Source: Thermococcus camini (GTDB lineage: Archaea > Methanobacteriota_B > Thermococci > Thermococcales > Thermococcaceae). Taken from it: 64,000 bases of DNA. The translations under genes and the position numbers were made by a program. Where the stretch lies: the NCBI RefSeq assembly GCF_904067545.1, contig NZ_LR881183.1, forward strand, positions 1,802,277-1,866,276, in the 5' to 3' direction. The notes beneath the pieces are model-generated. The model saw only the letters and a program-made list of their open reading frames with translations. It did not search any database and was not told where the DNA came from. Positions 35,805-44,182 of the stretch are shown here, piece by piece (position 1 is the stretch's first letter; the number at the start of each line of letters is the position of its first letter).

Positions 35805-37763
35805 TCAGAGCCTCCAGTCCACACCGAGAGCCTCGCTGTATGCGTCAAGAACCCTCTCAAGATACTCCTTGGCGGTGCCGACCTTGTCGATTCTGAACTT
35901 CTCGGCCCAGCGCTCGTTTCCGAACTCCTCGCTTCCCGCTGAAACAAGGTCTATGACGCGCATGCTGTCCCAGAACGCCGGGGTGTAGCCTGCTTTCTTG
36001 GCGTACTCTATGAGCCTCTTAATCTGCTTCTTGGCGTGTTCCTCCATGTCAACGTTCTCGCCGTAGGCGTCCATGAAGAGGGCCTTAAGGACTGGCTTCA
36101 TCCAGCCTCTATGAAATCTGCACCAGCCGACGTTGTCGTACCAGAACTCCCAGAGGGCGCTCGCTATTATCTTGCTCGCCAGCTCCTCCGGCTCAAGGAA
36201 GACGCCGAACTGGTAGAAGGTCCAGTAGCGACCCTGAATCGGGAGCGGTATGTAGTTGCCTATCGCCCAGTACATCGTCGGCGTCATCTCTCCGTTCTCG
36301 CCGAGCGGAACGAAGACGCCGTAGTCCTTGAAGCTCTCGCCGTACTTCAGCCTGTCCTTGAACCTCTCGTCGAGGATAACGCTGGCCTTCCTCTTTCCGA
36401 GGCCGATTATCTTTGCTATTTCGTTCTCGGCGAAGGCAACGCGGTGGGCTAATTCAGCCACGAGCTTGGCATTGACCTCGCTCGCCTCCACCGGTCTCTC
36501 AAGAAGGGCCTCTTTGGTGAACTCCGGCTTTCCGCTTATGCCCACCTCCTCCGGCTTGAGCAGACCGCGGTGGATTAACTCCAACACCCATGCGGCAGTT
36601 CCACCGAACTCTATGGCGTCGAAGCCCATCGCATCTGCCGCGTGGACGCTTATGTCGCTTGCCCTTAGGGAGATGCTTCCGCTGAGCGGACCGTTGGCCT
36701 CGTAGGGTTCGTACTCAACGTGGTGGCCGCGGCGGTACTTCTTACAGACCACCGGGCACGGCTCGCCACACGTCGTCCAGTTCTTCGGCTTTATGGCTTC
36801 TTCGTTGAAGGGCCCCCAGTAGTGCTTCATTATGTTCTCGTGGATTTTTATGCGCTCTTCCTTTTCGATGTATGGCATCTGCCAGTTGAGTACCGGAACG
36901 AAGTCGCCTTCGGCCGGGTAGTTGCCGCCGAAGGTTCCGCCAGTGTTGAGCTTGGGGTTGAAGCGGTACTTGGTGGTCTTCTCACTTATAATCTCGTTGT
37001 AGGGCTTCTTGTGGACGCCTTCAACTATGCCCTTGGCCGTTCTGAAGTTGCCGATGTCCTCTCCCGGGAAGGTTCTCTTCCTCGGCTTCCCGCCGAAGAT
37101 TATTCCGACGACGTTGTGGGCTCTAAGCAAAACGCTTCCAGAGCCCCCGCGAGCGGCCCAGTCCTCACTGCCAACCAAGCGTTCTCCCTTCCTGAGCGCC
37201 TGGGAGAATATCGCGCCGTAGTTGGTGTTTAGAGCGGCGGGCCCTACAACGGCTATGCGGTACTCGAAGTCGAACTTATCGCCAAAGGTATCGATGAGGT
37301 ACTGAGTGAGGGCATAGACTCCTTCCTCATCCTTGTAGCCCCTCCATATCTCGATGACCTTCTCAAGCTCGATCTCGTGGAGCTCAACCCTCACGCTCTC
37401 TCCATCGTTGTAGAGGAGAACAACGACGGGCTTCTCGGCTTTGCCCTCGAAGGTCACGAAATCAATACCCACGTTCTTGAAGGCGTAAGCCGCTCCGCCC
37501 ATGGCGGAGGGGAACAGGGTTCCGTAGAGGGGGGAACGGAAGAAGAACATGAGCCTGTGTGCTCCGGGCAGGGTCGAGCCCGAGAAGGGCCCCATCCCCA
37601 TAACCACGACGTTCTTCGGGTCGTATGGCTCAACCCCGTAGGTTTCGAGGTTCTCGTGAACCTCTATGCCATAGTCTATGACCCCATATATCCCGTCCCT
37701 CTCCAGCTCCTCACTCTCCACCTTCTTCTCGTCCAGATTGAGCCTGAGAACTGTGAACTTCAT
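35805..37763 (-). CDS. gor: Glyceraldehyde-3-phosphate:ferredoxin oxidoreductase (GAPOR)
   Basis: GAPOR oxidises glyceraldehyde-3-phosphate to 3-phosphoglycerate with ferredoxin as acceptor, replacing GAPDH/PGK in the Embden-Meyerhof pathway of Thermococcales. The 652-residue protein belongs to the tungstopterin aldehyde oxidoreductase family. GSEDWAARGGSGSVLLRAHN, CGEPCPVVCKK near residue 315 (C-x3-C-x3-C, with a later Cys in NVGWCRFHRGW for the [4Fe-4S] cluster) and YEPYEANGPLSGS follow Pyrococcus GAPOR closely. Start ATG 37763 has GGGGTGGGAG upstream. A Tgr-type site overlaps the predicted transcript start. Confidence 0.95.
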   Translation of the reverse strand: MKFTVLRLNLDEKKVESEELERDGIYGVIDYGIEVHENLETYGVEPYDPKNVVVMGMGPFSGSTLPGAHRLMFFFRSPLYGTLFPSAMGGAAYAFKNVGIDFVTFEGKAEKPVVVLLYNDGESVRVELHEIELEKVIEIWRGYKDEEGVYALTQYLIDTFGDKFDFEYRIAVVGPAALNTNYGAIFSQALRKGERLVGSEDWAARGGSGSVLLRAHNVVGIIFGGKPRKRTFPGEDIGNFRTAKGIVEGVHKKPYNEIISEKTTKYRFNPKLNTGGTFGGNYPAEGDFVPVLNWQMPYIEKEERIKIHENIMKHYWGPFNEEAIKPKNWTTCGEPCPVVCKKYRRGHHVEYEPYEANGPLSGSISLRASDISVHAADAMGFDAIEFGGTAAWVLELIHRGLLKPEEVGISGKPEFTKEALLERPVEASEVNAKLVAELAHRVAFAENEIAKIIGLGKRKASVILDERFKDRLKYGESFKDYGVFVPLGENGEMTPTMYWAIGNYIPLPIQGRYWTFYQFGVFLEPEELASKIIASALWEFWYDNVGWCRFHRGWMKPVLKALFMDAYGENVDMEEHAKKQIKRLIEYAKKAGYTPAFWDSMRVIDLVSAGSEEFGNERWAEKFRIDKVGTAKEYLERVLDAYSEALGVDWRL

Positions 37764-37779
37764 GACTCCCACCCCTGTG

Positions 37780-37796
37780 TATCACTCCGAGTGTTA
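37780..37796 (-). promoter_or_regulatory. Thermococcales glycolytic motif (Tgr site) at GAPOR
   Basis: TATCAC-TCCGA-GTGTTA matches TATCAC-N5-GTGATA with one mismatch. The GAPOR TATA box (CTTAAATATT on the minus strand, about 37810-37819) lies upstream of it, so the site covers the transcript start. That is the arrangement by which Tgr represses glycolytic genes. Confidence 0.75.
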
Positions 37797-37926
37797 GTTT
37801 TGGGCTGAAGAATATTTAAGGCTTCCGATGGGCCTATCAAAAAAGTTGGGCGGGAGGTTATAAAAACCTTTAGCAATCGGGACGGCTGAGGGCAGCTGCA
37901 GAGACCAATGGAGAAAAAGGAAGGGA

Positions 37927-39054
37927 TCACTCGATCTTCTCGAACCTCTCCTCGAGCCTCTTGAGGACGCCCGGGAGGGTGGTGTACTCCATGTCCTCCA
38001 TCGGGAGCCTGTGGGGCTCGAACGGGCCGTGCCTGCGCATGTACTCTGCTATCTCCAGAGCCTTCTGCCTGGCGCCGTCGAAGGCCGGGTCGTCGAAGAG
38101 ATCAACCGGACCGACGAGCTTCCCTTCTGGGCTTATCTGCCAGCCGAGGGCGACGACGCGCGGCGGGCCGTCGAACCTCGTCGGGTTGGCCTGGTGCATC
38201 GGGACCGGCATGACCGGGCCGTTGTGGGAACCCCTCATCCATCCGCTGACAAGGTGCGGGAAGGCAAAGGGCTCGAGAACCTCACCAAGGGCCGGCAGTC
38301 CGCTCTGGGCGCGGACTATCGCGACGGGGTCGTCCTTCCCTATGTACTCGCCGGCTATCTCAAAGAGCTTCTCGGTGCTCACAACAGCGACCGGCTCGTC
38401 CTTGGGTATCTTGTGCCCCTCCTTCGGGAAAACGCGCTTGATGACGTACCTGCTCTTGGCGCCGATGAGGGCGAGGAGGTCGTAGAGCTCCTCAGGAGTG
38501 TTAAGGATCACGCGCTTGTGCTCCTTTATGTCCCAGACCTCAAAGCGGAAGCCCATGTGCATGTTCGGGTCGATGACGAGGCCAGCTGTATTGAACGGGT
38601 CCGCGAACATTCTGAATATCGGCAGGTTGAATGCTCCCGGCTCGGTCTTGTCCATGTGGAACGTGACAACGGGCTCGCTCTTCCTGAGGGTTATCTCCAT
38701 CTCGGCTATTCCGGGACCCATGCCCCTTATGTTGCCACTGAAGGCGTCCTTGAGGAGGTCCTGGCCGGCACCGTAGAGGCCGAGCTCCTTGGCAACCTTG
38801 GTGGCCTCCTCGAAGGCCTTCCAGGCCAGGCCGTGTATCTCGGAGCTGTCAACACCCTTCCTGTGGGTTATGATGAGCTGAAGGTCATCTCCGCAGGTGG
38901 CGACGTAGAAGTCAATGATGGTTCCGTCCTCGACGGCCTTTGAGAGAACTTCCTCGGCCGTCTCGACGAGCTGAGGGTGCACCCTCGAGTGCCCCGGCCA
39001 GCCGCCGATGTCGGCCTTGATCACGCTGAGGGTTATCTTTTCTCCAACTGCCAT
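37927..39054 (-). CDS. fbp: Fructose-1,6-bisphosphate aldolase/phosphatase (class V)
   Basis: The bifunctional archaeal gluconeogenic enzyme condenses triose phosphates and dephosphorylates the product to fructose-6-phosphate. The 375-residue protein starts MAVGEKITLSVIKADIGGWPGHSRVHP, whose key residues are the metal- and substrate-binding D-I-G-G and H. It contains ATCGDDLQLIITH, YGAGQDLLKDAFSGNIRGMGPG (key D-L-L-K-D) and SHNGPVMPVP. GGTGG precedes ATG 39054. A Tgr-type site upstream of its TATA box suggests activation during gluconeogenesis. Confidence 0.96.
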   Translation of the reverse strand: MAVGEKITLSVIKADIGGWPGHSRVHPQLVETAEEVLSKAVEDGTIIDFYVATCGDDLQLIITHRKGVDSSEIHGLAWKAFEEATKVAKELGLYGAGQDLLKDAFSGNIRGMGPGIAEMEITLRKSEPVVTFHMDKTEPGAFNLPIFRMFADPFNTAGLVIDPNMHMGFRFEVWDIKEHKRVILNTPEELYDLLALIGAKSRYVIKRVFPKEGHKIPKDEPVAVVSTEKLFEIAGEYIGKDDPVAIVRAQSGLPALGEVLEPFAFPHLVSGWMRGSHNGPVMPVPMHQANPTRFDGPPRVVALGWQISPEGKLVGPVDLFDDPAFDGARQKALEIAEYMRRHGPFEPHRLPMEDMEYTTLPGVLKRLEERFEKIE

Positions 39055-39102
39055 TGGCAACCACCGATAGCTTTAACCACTTTTATGCTTATAAAACGTT
39101 AA

Positions 39103-39119
39103 TATCACCGTCGATGATA
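39103..39119 (-). promoter_or_regulatory. Thermococcales glycolytic motif (Tgr site) at FBP aldolase/phosphatase
   Basis: TATCAC-CGTCG-ATGATA matches TATCAC-N5-GTGATA with one mismatch. The TATA box of the gene (TTTTATAAGC on the minus strand, about 39087-39096) lies downstream of it, which is the arrangement for activation by Tgr on gluconeogenic genes. Confidence 0.75.
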
Positions 39120-39179
39120 CACAAAAAGGAGTCAAAATTCGGGAAGTCTAAGGGTGCAGGAGTAAGAACGAGAGGGACC

Positions 39180-39416
39180 TCACTCGCAGATGTCCGTCCA
39201 GCCAAACTCCTCCCTGGCTACATTGATAAGGTTCCTGAGTTCCTCTTTCTTGATGTTGACACTGGAGCTCGCCCCGACGAGGGCTATGATGCCGTGCACC
39301 TCTTCCTGAACCTGAATAACGTCGTCACTGACCTTGACTATGCGGAGCTCCCTCCTGGCGGTCTCGTCGTCGCTTATCTTGAACTTGTCCTTTCCAATAA
39401 CCACTGGCTCCTCCAC
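39180..39416 (-). CDS. Small hypothetical protein
   Basis: The protein has about 78 residues and is unrecognised, with predicted beta strands (VVIGKDKFKI, RELRIVKVSDDVIQVQEEV) followed by a C-terminal helix (KKEELRNLINVAREEFGW). The likely start is GTG 39416 (VEEPVVIGKDKF), eight bases after GGTGAT. The frame extends further upstream without a ribosome site, and TATA-like elements at about 39446-39452 support the shorter form. It ends near the FBP gene promoter on the same strand. Confidence 0.65.
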   Translation of the reverse strand: MEEPVVIGKDKFKISDDETARRELRIVKVSDDVIQVQEEVHGIIALVGASSSVNIKKEELRNLINVAREEFGWTDICE

Positions 39417-39507
39417 GGTAATCACCAGAATATTTTTGTAAGCCAAAGTTAATAAAACTTCCGGGAGCAAAGTTTATAAACCTCTTCCCGCTAAGCTTAA
39501 GCTGGAC

Positions 39508-39648
39508 GGGGGCATGGTGTAGCCTGGTCCATCATCGCGGGCTCCAGAGGTATGAGGACTTGCGGGTTTGCTGATTTGGGGATGAGCCTTTGGAGCTCTG
39601 ACCCGGAGAAACCCGCGGACCGGGGTTCAAATCCCCGTGCCCCCACCA
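39508..39648 (+). tRNA. tRNA-Trp (anticodon CCA) with intron
   Basis: The acceptor stem GGGGGCA pairs with TGCCCCC, followed by discriminator A and encoded CCA. The T arm is CGGGG-TTCAAAT-CCCCG. The anticodon stem GCGGG/CCCGC is split by a 63-nt intron (39548-39610) placed after position 37. A bulge-helix-bulge is seen: CTCC (39542-39545) pairs with GGAG (39605-39608), with bulges AGA and AAA. The spliced loop is CTCCAGA, anticodon CCA. TATA box GTTTATAAAC lies near 39471. Confidence 0.96.
39548..39610 (+). ncRNA. tRNA-Trp intron containing a C/D-box guide RNA
   Basis: The intron has C box ATGAGGA (39552-39558), D' CTGA (39571-39574), C' GGGATGAG (about 39579-39586) and D CTGA (39598-39601). 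By the five-base rule, the D guide GGAGC (39592-39596) pairs with exon GCTCC and points to C34. The D' guide GCGGGTTT (39562-39569) pairs with AAACCCGC and points to C39. This is the known euryarchaeal arrangement in which the intron directs 2'-O-methylation of positions 34 and 39 of its own precursor. Confidence 0.85.
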
Positions 39649-39649
39649 T

Positions 39650-39675
39650 TGAAACTTTTCTGACGAAAAGTTTCA
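39650..39675 (+). terminator. Perfect 11-bp stem-loop after tRNA-Trp
   Basis: TGAAACTTTTC-TGAC-GAAAAGTTTCA starts two bases after the CCA end. It could be a terminator or processing hairpin, or one copy of a dispersed palindromic element. The following 39676-39840 region holds no gene that I can support. Confidence 0.45.
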
Positions 39676-39844
39676 TCAAAGTTTGTGATTCCTTTCGAAG
39701 TGCCAGTTTTTAAGGGACGACGGCCCCAAAAGAGTTTTTGACCAATTGGCGATTCTCCCCAAAGCCATTTCTGAGTTGTTTCTAATTAAGAACTCTCACT
39801 TTTTCGACCGAATCCCGGCAAAAACTCGCAAAAATCAGAGGAAT

Positions 39845-39861
39845 GCACGCCGGTGGCGTGC
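39845..39861 (-). terminator. Hairpin terminator of lrpA
   Basis: GCACGCC-GGT-GGCGTGC is a perfect 7-bp GC-rich stem one base beyond the lrpA stop. On the minus strand it is followed by T-rich GATTTTTGCGAGTTTTTG. Confidence 0.55.
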
Positions 39862-39862
39862 C

Positions 39863-40288
39863 TCACTTCAGCTTCTCCAGGATTATCGCAGGGCAGACCT
39901 TGGTGACGCCATCAAGCCTGCCTATCTTGTTGGAGATTATGTCGGAGAGGTCCTCCCCATCCCTGGCCCAGACCTCGGCCATTATCATGTGGTCACCACT
40001 GGTCAGGTACACCTCCCTCACGAAATCGAACTCCTTGAGCTTGCTCGCAACGTCGAATATCTTCTCCGGCAGCGTGTCAACGCCCGTGAGGCTGACGAGG
40101 TTGTAGCCGAGCTTCGATGGATCCACCACGACGGTGTACTGCTTTATAACCCCCGCCTCCTCCAGGGCCTTTACACGCTTCCTTACGGCGGTCTCACTTA
40201 TGCCCAGGACCTTCGCTATCTCCGTGAACGGAGTGCGGGCGTCCTTGGTGAGCATCTCGATTATGATGTTATCTCTCTCGTCAAGCAT
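39863..40288 (-). CDS. lrpA: Lrp/AsnC-family transcriptional regulator (LrpA)
   Basis: The 141-residue DNA-binding protein is the orthologue of Pyrococcus LrpA, which represses its own gene. It has an N-terminal helix-turn-helix ([26 protein letters not shown], recognition helix [13 protein letters not shown] near residues 30-42) and a C-terminal RAM effector domain (about residues 65-141) with [14 protein letters not shown] and [15 protein letters not shown]. Start ATG 40288 follows GAGGTGATG. A TATA box (ACTTAATATAC) lies near 40322-40335 on the minus strand. Confidence 0.93.
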   Translation of the reverse strand: MLDERDNIIIEMLTKDARTPFTEIAKVLGISETAVRKRVKALEEAGVIKQYTVVVDPSKLGYNLVSLTGVDTLPEKIFDVASKLKEFDFVREVYLTSGDHMIMAEVWARDGEDLSDIISNKIGRLDGVTKVCPAIILEKLK

Positions 40289-40356
40289 TTTCATCACCTC
40301 TATTTACCTCTATGCAGACCAAGTATATTAAGTTTTTGAACCCAGGGGTTCTAAAA

Positions 40357-41610
40357 TTAAACCCCAAGTTTAAGTTTGACAACCGTCTCCACGTGGGGCG
40401 TGTGCGGGAACATGTCAATGCCGGTGGCGCTTTCGACCGCGTACTGCTCTCCCAGTGCCTCAAGGTCCTGAACAAGGGTCTTTGGATTGCAGGAGACGTA
40501 GACGATGCTTTGCGGTTTGTCTTTTAAGATTTTCCTTATCAGTTTGGGATGCAATCCCGCCCTTGGCGGATCAACTATTACAGTATCGTATTCAGAAAGA
40601 TTTTCGACATCCTTATCCTGCCCAACCCTGAACGCGGCATCAACGCCGTTGAGCTCGGCGTTTCTGTTCGCCATCTCCACCGCAAAGGGATTTACCTCAA
40701 TTCCCTCAACGGAGAATCCCCTTTTGCCAAGATAGATGCCAAAGGTTCCCACACCGGAGTAGAGATCGAGGACTTTCCCACCGTCGACCAGTTCGGCCAC
40801 CTTCCTAACCAGCGTTACAGCGGCATAGCTGTTCGTCTGGAAGAAGCTGTTTGGATGGATCAGATAGGTAACGTCGTCAAGACGCTCCCGTATGAACTCG
40901 CTTCCCCAGAAGCGCTCTATCTCTCCATAGGAGACGTCGCTCGGGGTCCTGTTCACACTCCAGTACACCGAGTCCGCATAGTCAAAATAGTCGGGAAAGG
41001 ACTCAGGAAGACTGCCCTCCGAGGTAACGAGGTTCACCATCAGTTCACCCGTGAACTTGCCCTCACGGATGACGATGTAGCGCAAAAAGCCTTCGTTCTT
41101 CCGTATCTCGTACAGACTCGGCTTAAAGTCCTCTATAAACTCCCTCAAGGATCTGAGAACCCTTCCGCTGGATTCGCCGAAGACGGGGCACCACCCGATG
41201 TCAACCGCGTCCCACCAGGTACCGCGCCTCCTGAACCCAATCCCATTTGTCGAAATGACAACATCGATGCGGTTTCTGTGACCGTAAATCATGGGTGATG
41301 GAATAACTTCGACGTCCATACCAAGAAGGGCCGAGAGCTTCTCCGCCTTGAACTCAACCTGCCTCTCGTAGGGGATGTGCTGAAGAAGACACCCGCCGCA
41401 GACCCCAAAGCTGGGACACACCGGCTCCACTCTATGGGCGGAAGGTTCCACGACCTCAAAATCGGTGGCAATCAGGGTTCTCTTTTTCTTCCGCCATTTT
41501 CTCACTTCAACAACGTCGCCGGGTGCTGTGAAAGGAACGTGGATTTCCCTCTTCCCCACACGTACAACGCCCAGTCCATCATGATCGAGCCTCTCAACGA
41601 TTCCCCGCAT
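40357..41610 (-). CDS. TrmA/RlmD-family RNA (uracil-C5)-methyltransferase
   Basis: The 417-residue enzyme makes 5-methyluridine in RNA. Features are an N-terminal TRAM-like barrel, an Fe-S cysteine cluster CPSFGVCGGC near residues 64-73, the SAM-binding LDLYSGVGTFGIYLGKRGF near residue 275, DPPRAGLHP, and the catalytic cysteine in YVSCNPKTLVQDL. In Pyrococcus two such enzymes exist, one for tRNA U54 and one for 23S rRNA. I cannot tell which this is, though the closest annotation is tRNA U54. Start ATG 41610 follows GGGAGGAGT. Confidence 0.88.
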   Translation of the reverse strand: MRGIVERLDHDGLGVVRVGKREIHVPFTAPGDVVEVRKWRKKKRTLIATDFEVVEPSAHRVEPVCPSFGVCGGCLLQHIPYERQVEFKAEKLSALLGMDVEVIPSPMIYGHRNRIDVVISTNGIGFRRRGTWWDAVDIGWCPVFGESSGRVLRSLREFIEDFKPSLYEIRKNEGFLRYIVIREGKFTGELMVNLVTSEGSLPESFPDYFDYADSVYWSVNRTPSDVSYGEIERFWGSEFIRERLDDVTYLIHPNSFFQTNSYAAVTLVRKVAELVDGGKVLDLYSGVGTFGIYLGKRGFSVEGIEVNPFAVEMANRNAELNGVDAAFRVGQDKDVENLSEYDTVIVDPPRAGLHPKLIRKILKDKPQSIVYVSCNPKTLVQDLEALGEQYAVESATGIDMFPHTPHVETVVKLKLGV

Positions 41611-41718
41611 ACTCCTCCCTCCCCGATACGCTTTATAAACCTGCCCTTGGACACCTGCCAACCATGCTCACGGAAGGTTTATTTAGTTCGTTAACGTAAC
41701 TAGTAACGGTGCCACCGA

Positions 41719-41934
41719 ATGTTCGGCAGGCGTAAGGATGCTGTGTATAGAATACTCGCCACAAAAAAGAGGGCGGTCGCCCTCCAGAGCCTGAGCGCCG
41801 AACTCGAGACACCCGCACCCGCGGTCTTCAGGGCCGTGAAGGAGCTGGAATCCGACGGTCTCGTTGAGGTCTTCTACGGCCAAGACAAGGCCGCCATAAT
41901 GGTTCGCGCCAAAACAATAGGGGACTACATCTGA
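41719..41934 (+). CDS. Small winged-helix DNA-binding protein
   Basis: The 71-residue protein is one winged helix (AVYRILATKKRAVALQSL, recognition helix TPAPAVFRAVKELESDG, wing LVEVFYGQDKAAIMV). It lacks a second domain, so any effector must be a partner protein. It precedes the MinD-like gene by 53 nt on the same strand, which suggests a pair. The upstream region has CGTTAACGTAAC and AGTAACGG, half-sites like those of the palindrome at 14851. The start codon has only a weak ribosome site (GGTGCCACCG). Confidence 0.75.
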   Translation: MFGRRKDAVYRILATKKRAVALQSLSAELETPAPAVFRAVKELESDGLVEVFYGQDKAAIMVRAKTIGDYI

Positions 41935-41987
41935 GCCCCTTTCAATAATTTATCTTTTGTAGAATTAATGCAACAGGAGGCAGGTCA

Positions 41988-42821
41988 ATGGTATCCATAG
42001 TGATCACAGGGAGGGGGGGTGCGGGAAAAACAACGATGAGCGCAAACCTGAGTACGTACTTCTCACGGAGGGGCTACCGCTCGCTCGTCGTGGACGGTGA
42101 CCTGTACCTTCCAAAGCTCGCCTTTCACTTCGGGATATACAACCCCCAGTACAACATCCACACCCTTCTGAAGAATCCGAACATGAGGGTTGTTCAGGCG
42201 GTGTACCACGACCCCAGAACGGGCGTTGACATACTCCCGGGCAGTTCAAAGCTCTACGACGTCATCAACCTGGATCAGAAAAGACTGAGGGAGATAGTGA
42301 GGGAGATACAGTCCAAGTATAACATCACGATAATAGACTCCCCGGTCGGCATACCCTTCGATACGATATCCACCTTCCGGCTCGCCCAGTACCAGCTCAT
42401 CATAGTGGAGATAGAGCGCTGCCCGATACACTCCGTCCACAGGATGATCGAAAACGAGGTCGTGAAGCTTAAATCGCTGGGGGACGCGTACGGCCTCAAG
42501 GTTGGCGTGATACTCAACAAGGTGCGGGAATCATCCCAGAGCGTGGACGATATAATCGACTTCCTCGAGTACAGTGTGGACGTGCCCGTGGTCGGCGTCA
42601 TACCTTTCGATCACAGAGTTCCGGAGGCAACGAACATGGGTCGGCCGGTTATAGACTACGCGCCCCACACCAAGGCATCGCGGGCGATAGCCGAGAGCGG
42701 CGACATCCTGAAAGAGTGGATATTCGGAAGGGAGAAAAAGGAGGGTATGCTACACAGGCTCTACGGGGCGATACTTTCATTCCTTCACTCCGGCAGAGTC
42801 CCTGCGGGCAAAAAGCTCTGA
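41988..42821 (+). CDS. MinD/ParA-like P-loop ATPase
   Basis: The 277-residue ATPase has the MinD-type P-loop [17 protein letters not shown], in which the signature lysine before GG is an arginine, plus [14 protein letters not shown] and the switch [12 protein letters not shown]. The C-terminus is amphipathic and basic ([19 protein letters not shown]), compatible with membrane contact. Members position proteins or plasmids, or carry Fe-S clusters. The context with a small winged-helix gene recalls ParA/regulator pairs, but no ParB or site was found. The last 45 bases overlap pyrE on the other strand. Confidence 0.82.
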   Translation: MVSIVITGRGGAGKTTMSANLSTYFSRRGYRSLVVDGDLYLPKLAFHFGIYNPQYNIHTLLKNPNMRVVQAVYHDPRTGVDILPGSSKLYDVINLDQKRLREIVREIQSKYNITIIDSPVGIPFDTISTFRLAQYQLIIVEIERCPIHSVHRMIENEVVKLKSLGDAYGLKVGVILNKVRESSQSVDDIIDFLEYSVDVPVVGVIPFDHRVPEATNMGRPVIDYAPHTKASRAIAESGDILKEWIFGREKKEGMLHRLYGAILSFLHSGRVPAGKKL

Positions 42822-43337
42822 AACCGTGACCAGGGGCATAAACCGGTACTCCTCCCCTATTCTCTCACCGGCCCCTTCCTCCCTGTCAACCACCACGCTT
42901 ATAGCTGCTATCTCCGCCCCAGCCTTCTCCAGAATCTTGGCCGCGCGCAGAACGCTTCCCCCTGTGGTCGTCACATCCTCGACGAGGAGTATCCTCTCGC
43001 CGGACTTCACCTCTCCCTCGATCTGGCTTCCCGTGCCGTGTTCCTTGGGCTTCTTGCGGACTATGACGAGGGGCTTTCCGGTTTCCAGGGACAGGGCCGT
43101 CGCTATCGGCACCGCTCCAAGCTCCGGGCCAGCAATCCTGTCGAACTCGATGCCAAACGCTTTAGTCCTCTCTGCCATCAGCCTCGCGATTATCCTCAGT
43201 GCCCTCGGGTTGGTGGAGAGCTTCTTGACGTTGATGTAGTAGTCGCTCTCTTTTCCGGAGGTGAGAACGAAGCGGCCGAAGAGTATGGCTCCCTCGGAGA
43301 AGAACATGTCGATGAGTTGGCCTTTCATATCCTCCAT
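42777..43337 (-). CDS. pyrE: Orotate phosphoribosyltransferase
   Basis: The 186-residue enzyme makes orotidine monophosphate from orotate and PRPP. Motifs are [19 protein letters not shown] near residues 20-38, VRKKPKEHG (flexible catalytic loop) and the PRPP-binding [14 protein letters not shown]. Start ATG 43337 is six bases after GAGGGTG, and an upstream GTG is in frame. The C-terminal codons overlap the convergent MinD-like gene by 45 nt. Confidence 0.95.
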   Translation of the reverse strand: MEDMKGQLIDMFFSEGAILFGRFVLTSGKESDYYINVKKLSTNPRALRIIARLMAERTKAFGIEFDRIAGPELGAVPIATALSLETGKPLVIVRKKPKEHGTGSQIEGEVKSGERILLVEDVTTTGGSVLRAAKILEKAGAEIAAISVVVDREEGAGERIGEEYRFMPLVTVSELFARRDSAGVKE

Positions 43338-43444
43338 TTTGGACACCCTCGTGTAAATTTCTTGACAGTTCTAGAGAAAAATCCACATCGAATTTAAAAA
43401 AGTTGGGGCCAACGTTAATAAGGAAGAATGGTGGAGAAAATACC

Positions 43445-44182
43445 ATGCTCACGCCGGAGAAGGTCATCGGATACTACTTTGGTATCATAACCGTAGTCGG
43501 CGGTCTCTCCGTTCTGCTGGCAGTCAAGTACACCCTCCAGAGGTGGCGCTCTTTCCCGGAGAGCGGCTGGAAGGTTCAGGGATTCGCCCTCGGTATTCTT
43601 GGCCTCGTCATAGCCTCCGTCCTTGAGGCGCCCCTCCTGTTCCTCAAGACGTGGGTTGCGCTGGCCTTTGCTGCCGGAATAATTGAGGAGTCTGTGAAGC
43701 TCCTGCCCCTGAAGTTCTTCGAGCGCTCGCCGGAATGGGAGAAGTGGAAGCTCGTCATAGGTGCGGGCCTCTTTCTCGGGGTTATAGAGGGGATAATGTA
43801 CACCGCGGGAATCTTCGCCCTGAACCAAGAACCATACCTAGTGGCCGTTAGAATAGTGCTTATGGGACTGCACACCATATGGGCGGCCATCTCGGTCGGC
43901 TTCCTGCTCGGCGAGAGGGGATGGAAGCGCTTCACGGGGCTGGCCTTCTCGATGATAGGGCATGCCCTCTACGACCTTCCCTCCCTGGCCATGGTGGACG
44001 GCTACTCCGGGACCGTTGTGGCGTATTTAGCTGGACTCTCAACGGGCTTCCTTCTCGTGACACCGCTCATGGCAAATAAAGCCGCCGAACTGGCCGGAAA
44101 ACTGGTTCCAGGGAAGGATGAAGAGACGGAAAAAATACGGGAAGACGCCGGAGAAACCGAGGAAATCAGCGCTTCGCCTTAA
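43445..44182 (+). CDS. PrsW-like intramembrane metalloprotease family protein
   Basis: The 245-residue membrane protein has about seven hydrophobic segments. It carries [16 protein letters not shown] near residue 78 (E-E-x2-K), [13 protein letters not shown] and [16 protein letters not shown] and GHALYDLPS. These conserved Glu and His residues within membrane segments are the presumed metal ligands of PrsW/CAAX-type proteases. A soluble acidic tail of about 40 residues ends the protein and overlaps the ligase gene by 17 nt. Its substrate, perhaps an anti-sigma-like or surface protein in other organisms, is unknown here. Confidence 0.75.
   Translation: MLTPEKVIGYYFGIITVVGGLSVLLAVKYTLQRWRSFPESGWKVQGFALGILGLVIASVLEAPLLFLKTWVALAFAAGIIEESVKLLPLKFFERSPEWEKWKLVIGAGLFLGVIEGIMYTAGIFALNQEPYLVAVRIVLMGLHTIWAAISVGFLLGERGWKRFTGLAFSMIGHALYDLPSLAMVDGYSGTVVAYLAGLSTGFLLVTPLMANKAAELAGKLVPGKDEETEKIREDAGETEEISASP

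Noticed and set aside
36720-37232. Plus-strand frames opposite GAPOR
   Set aside because: Shadows of a recognised gene; no promoter or ribosome site.
39676-39840. A small gene in the gap between tRNA-Trp and lrpA
   Set aside because: Short frames lack a ribosome site and coding-like composition.
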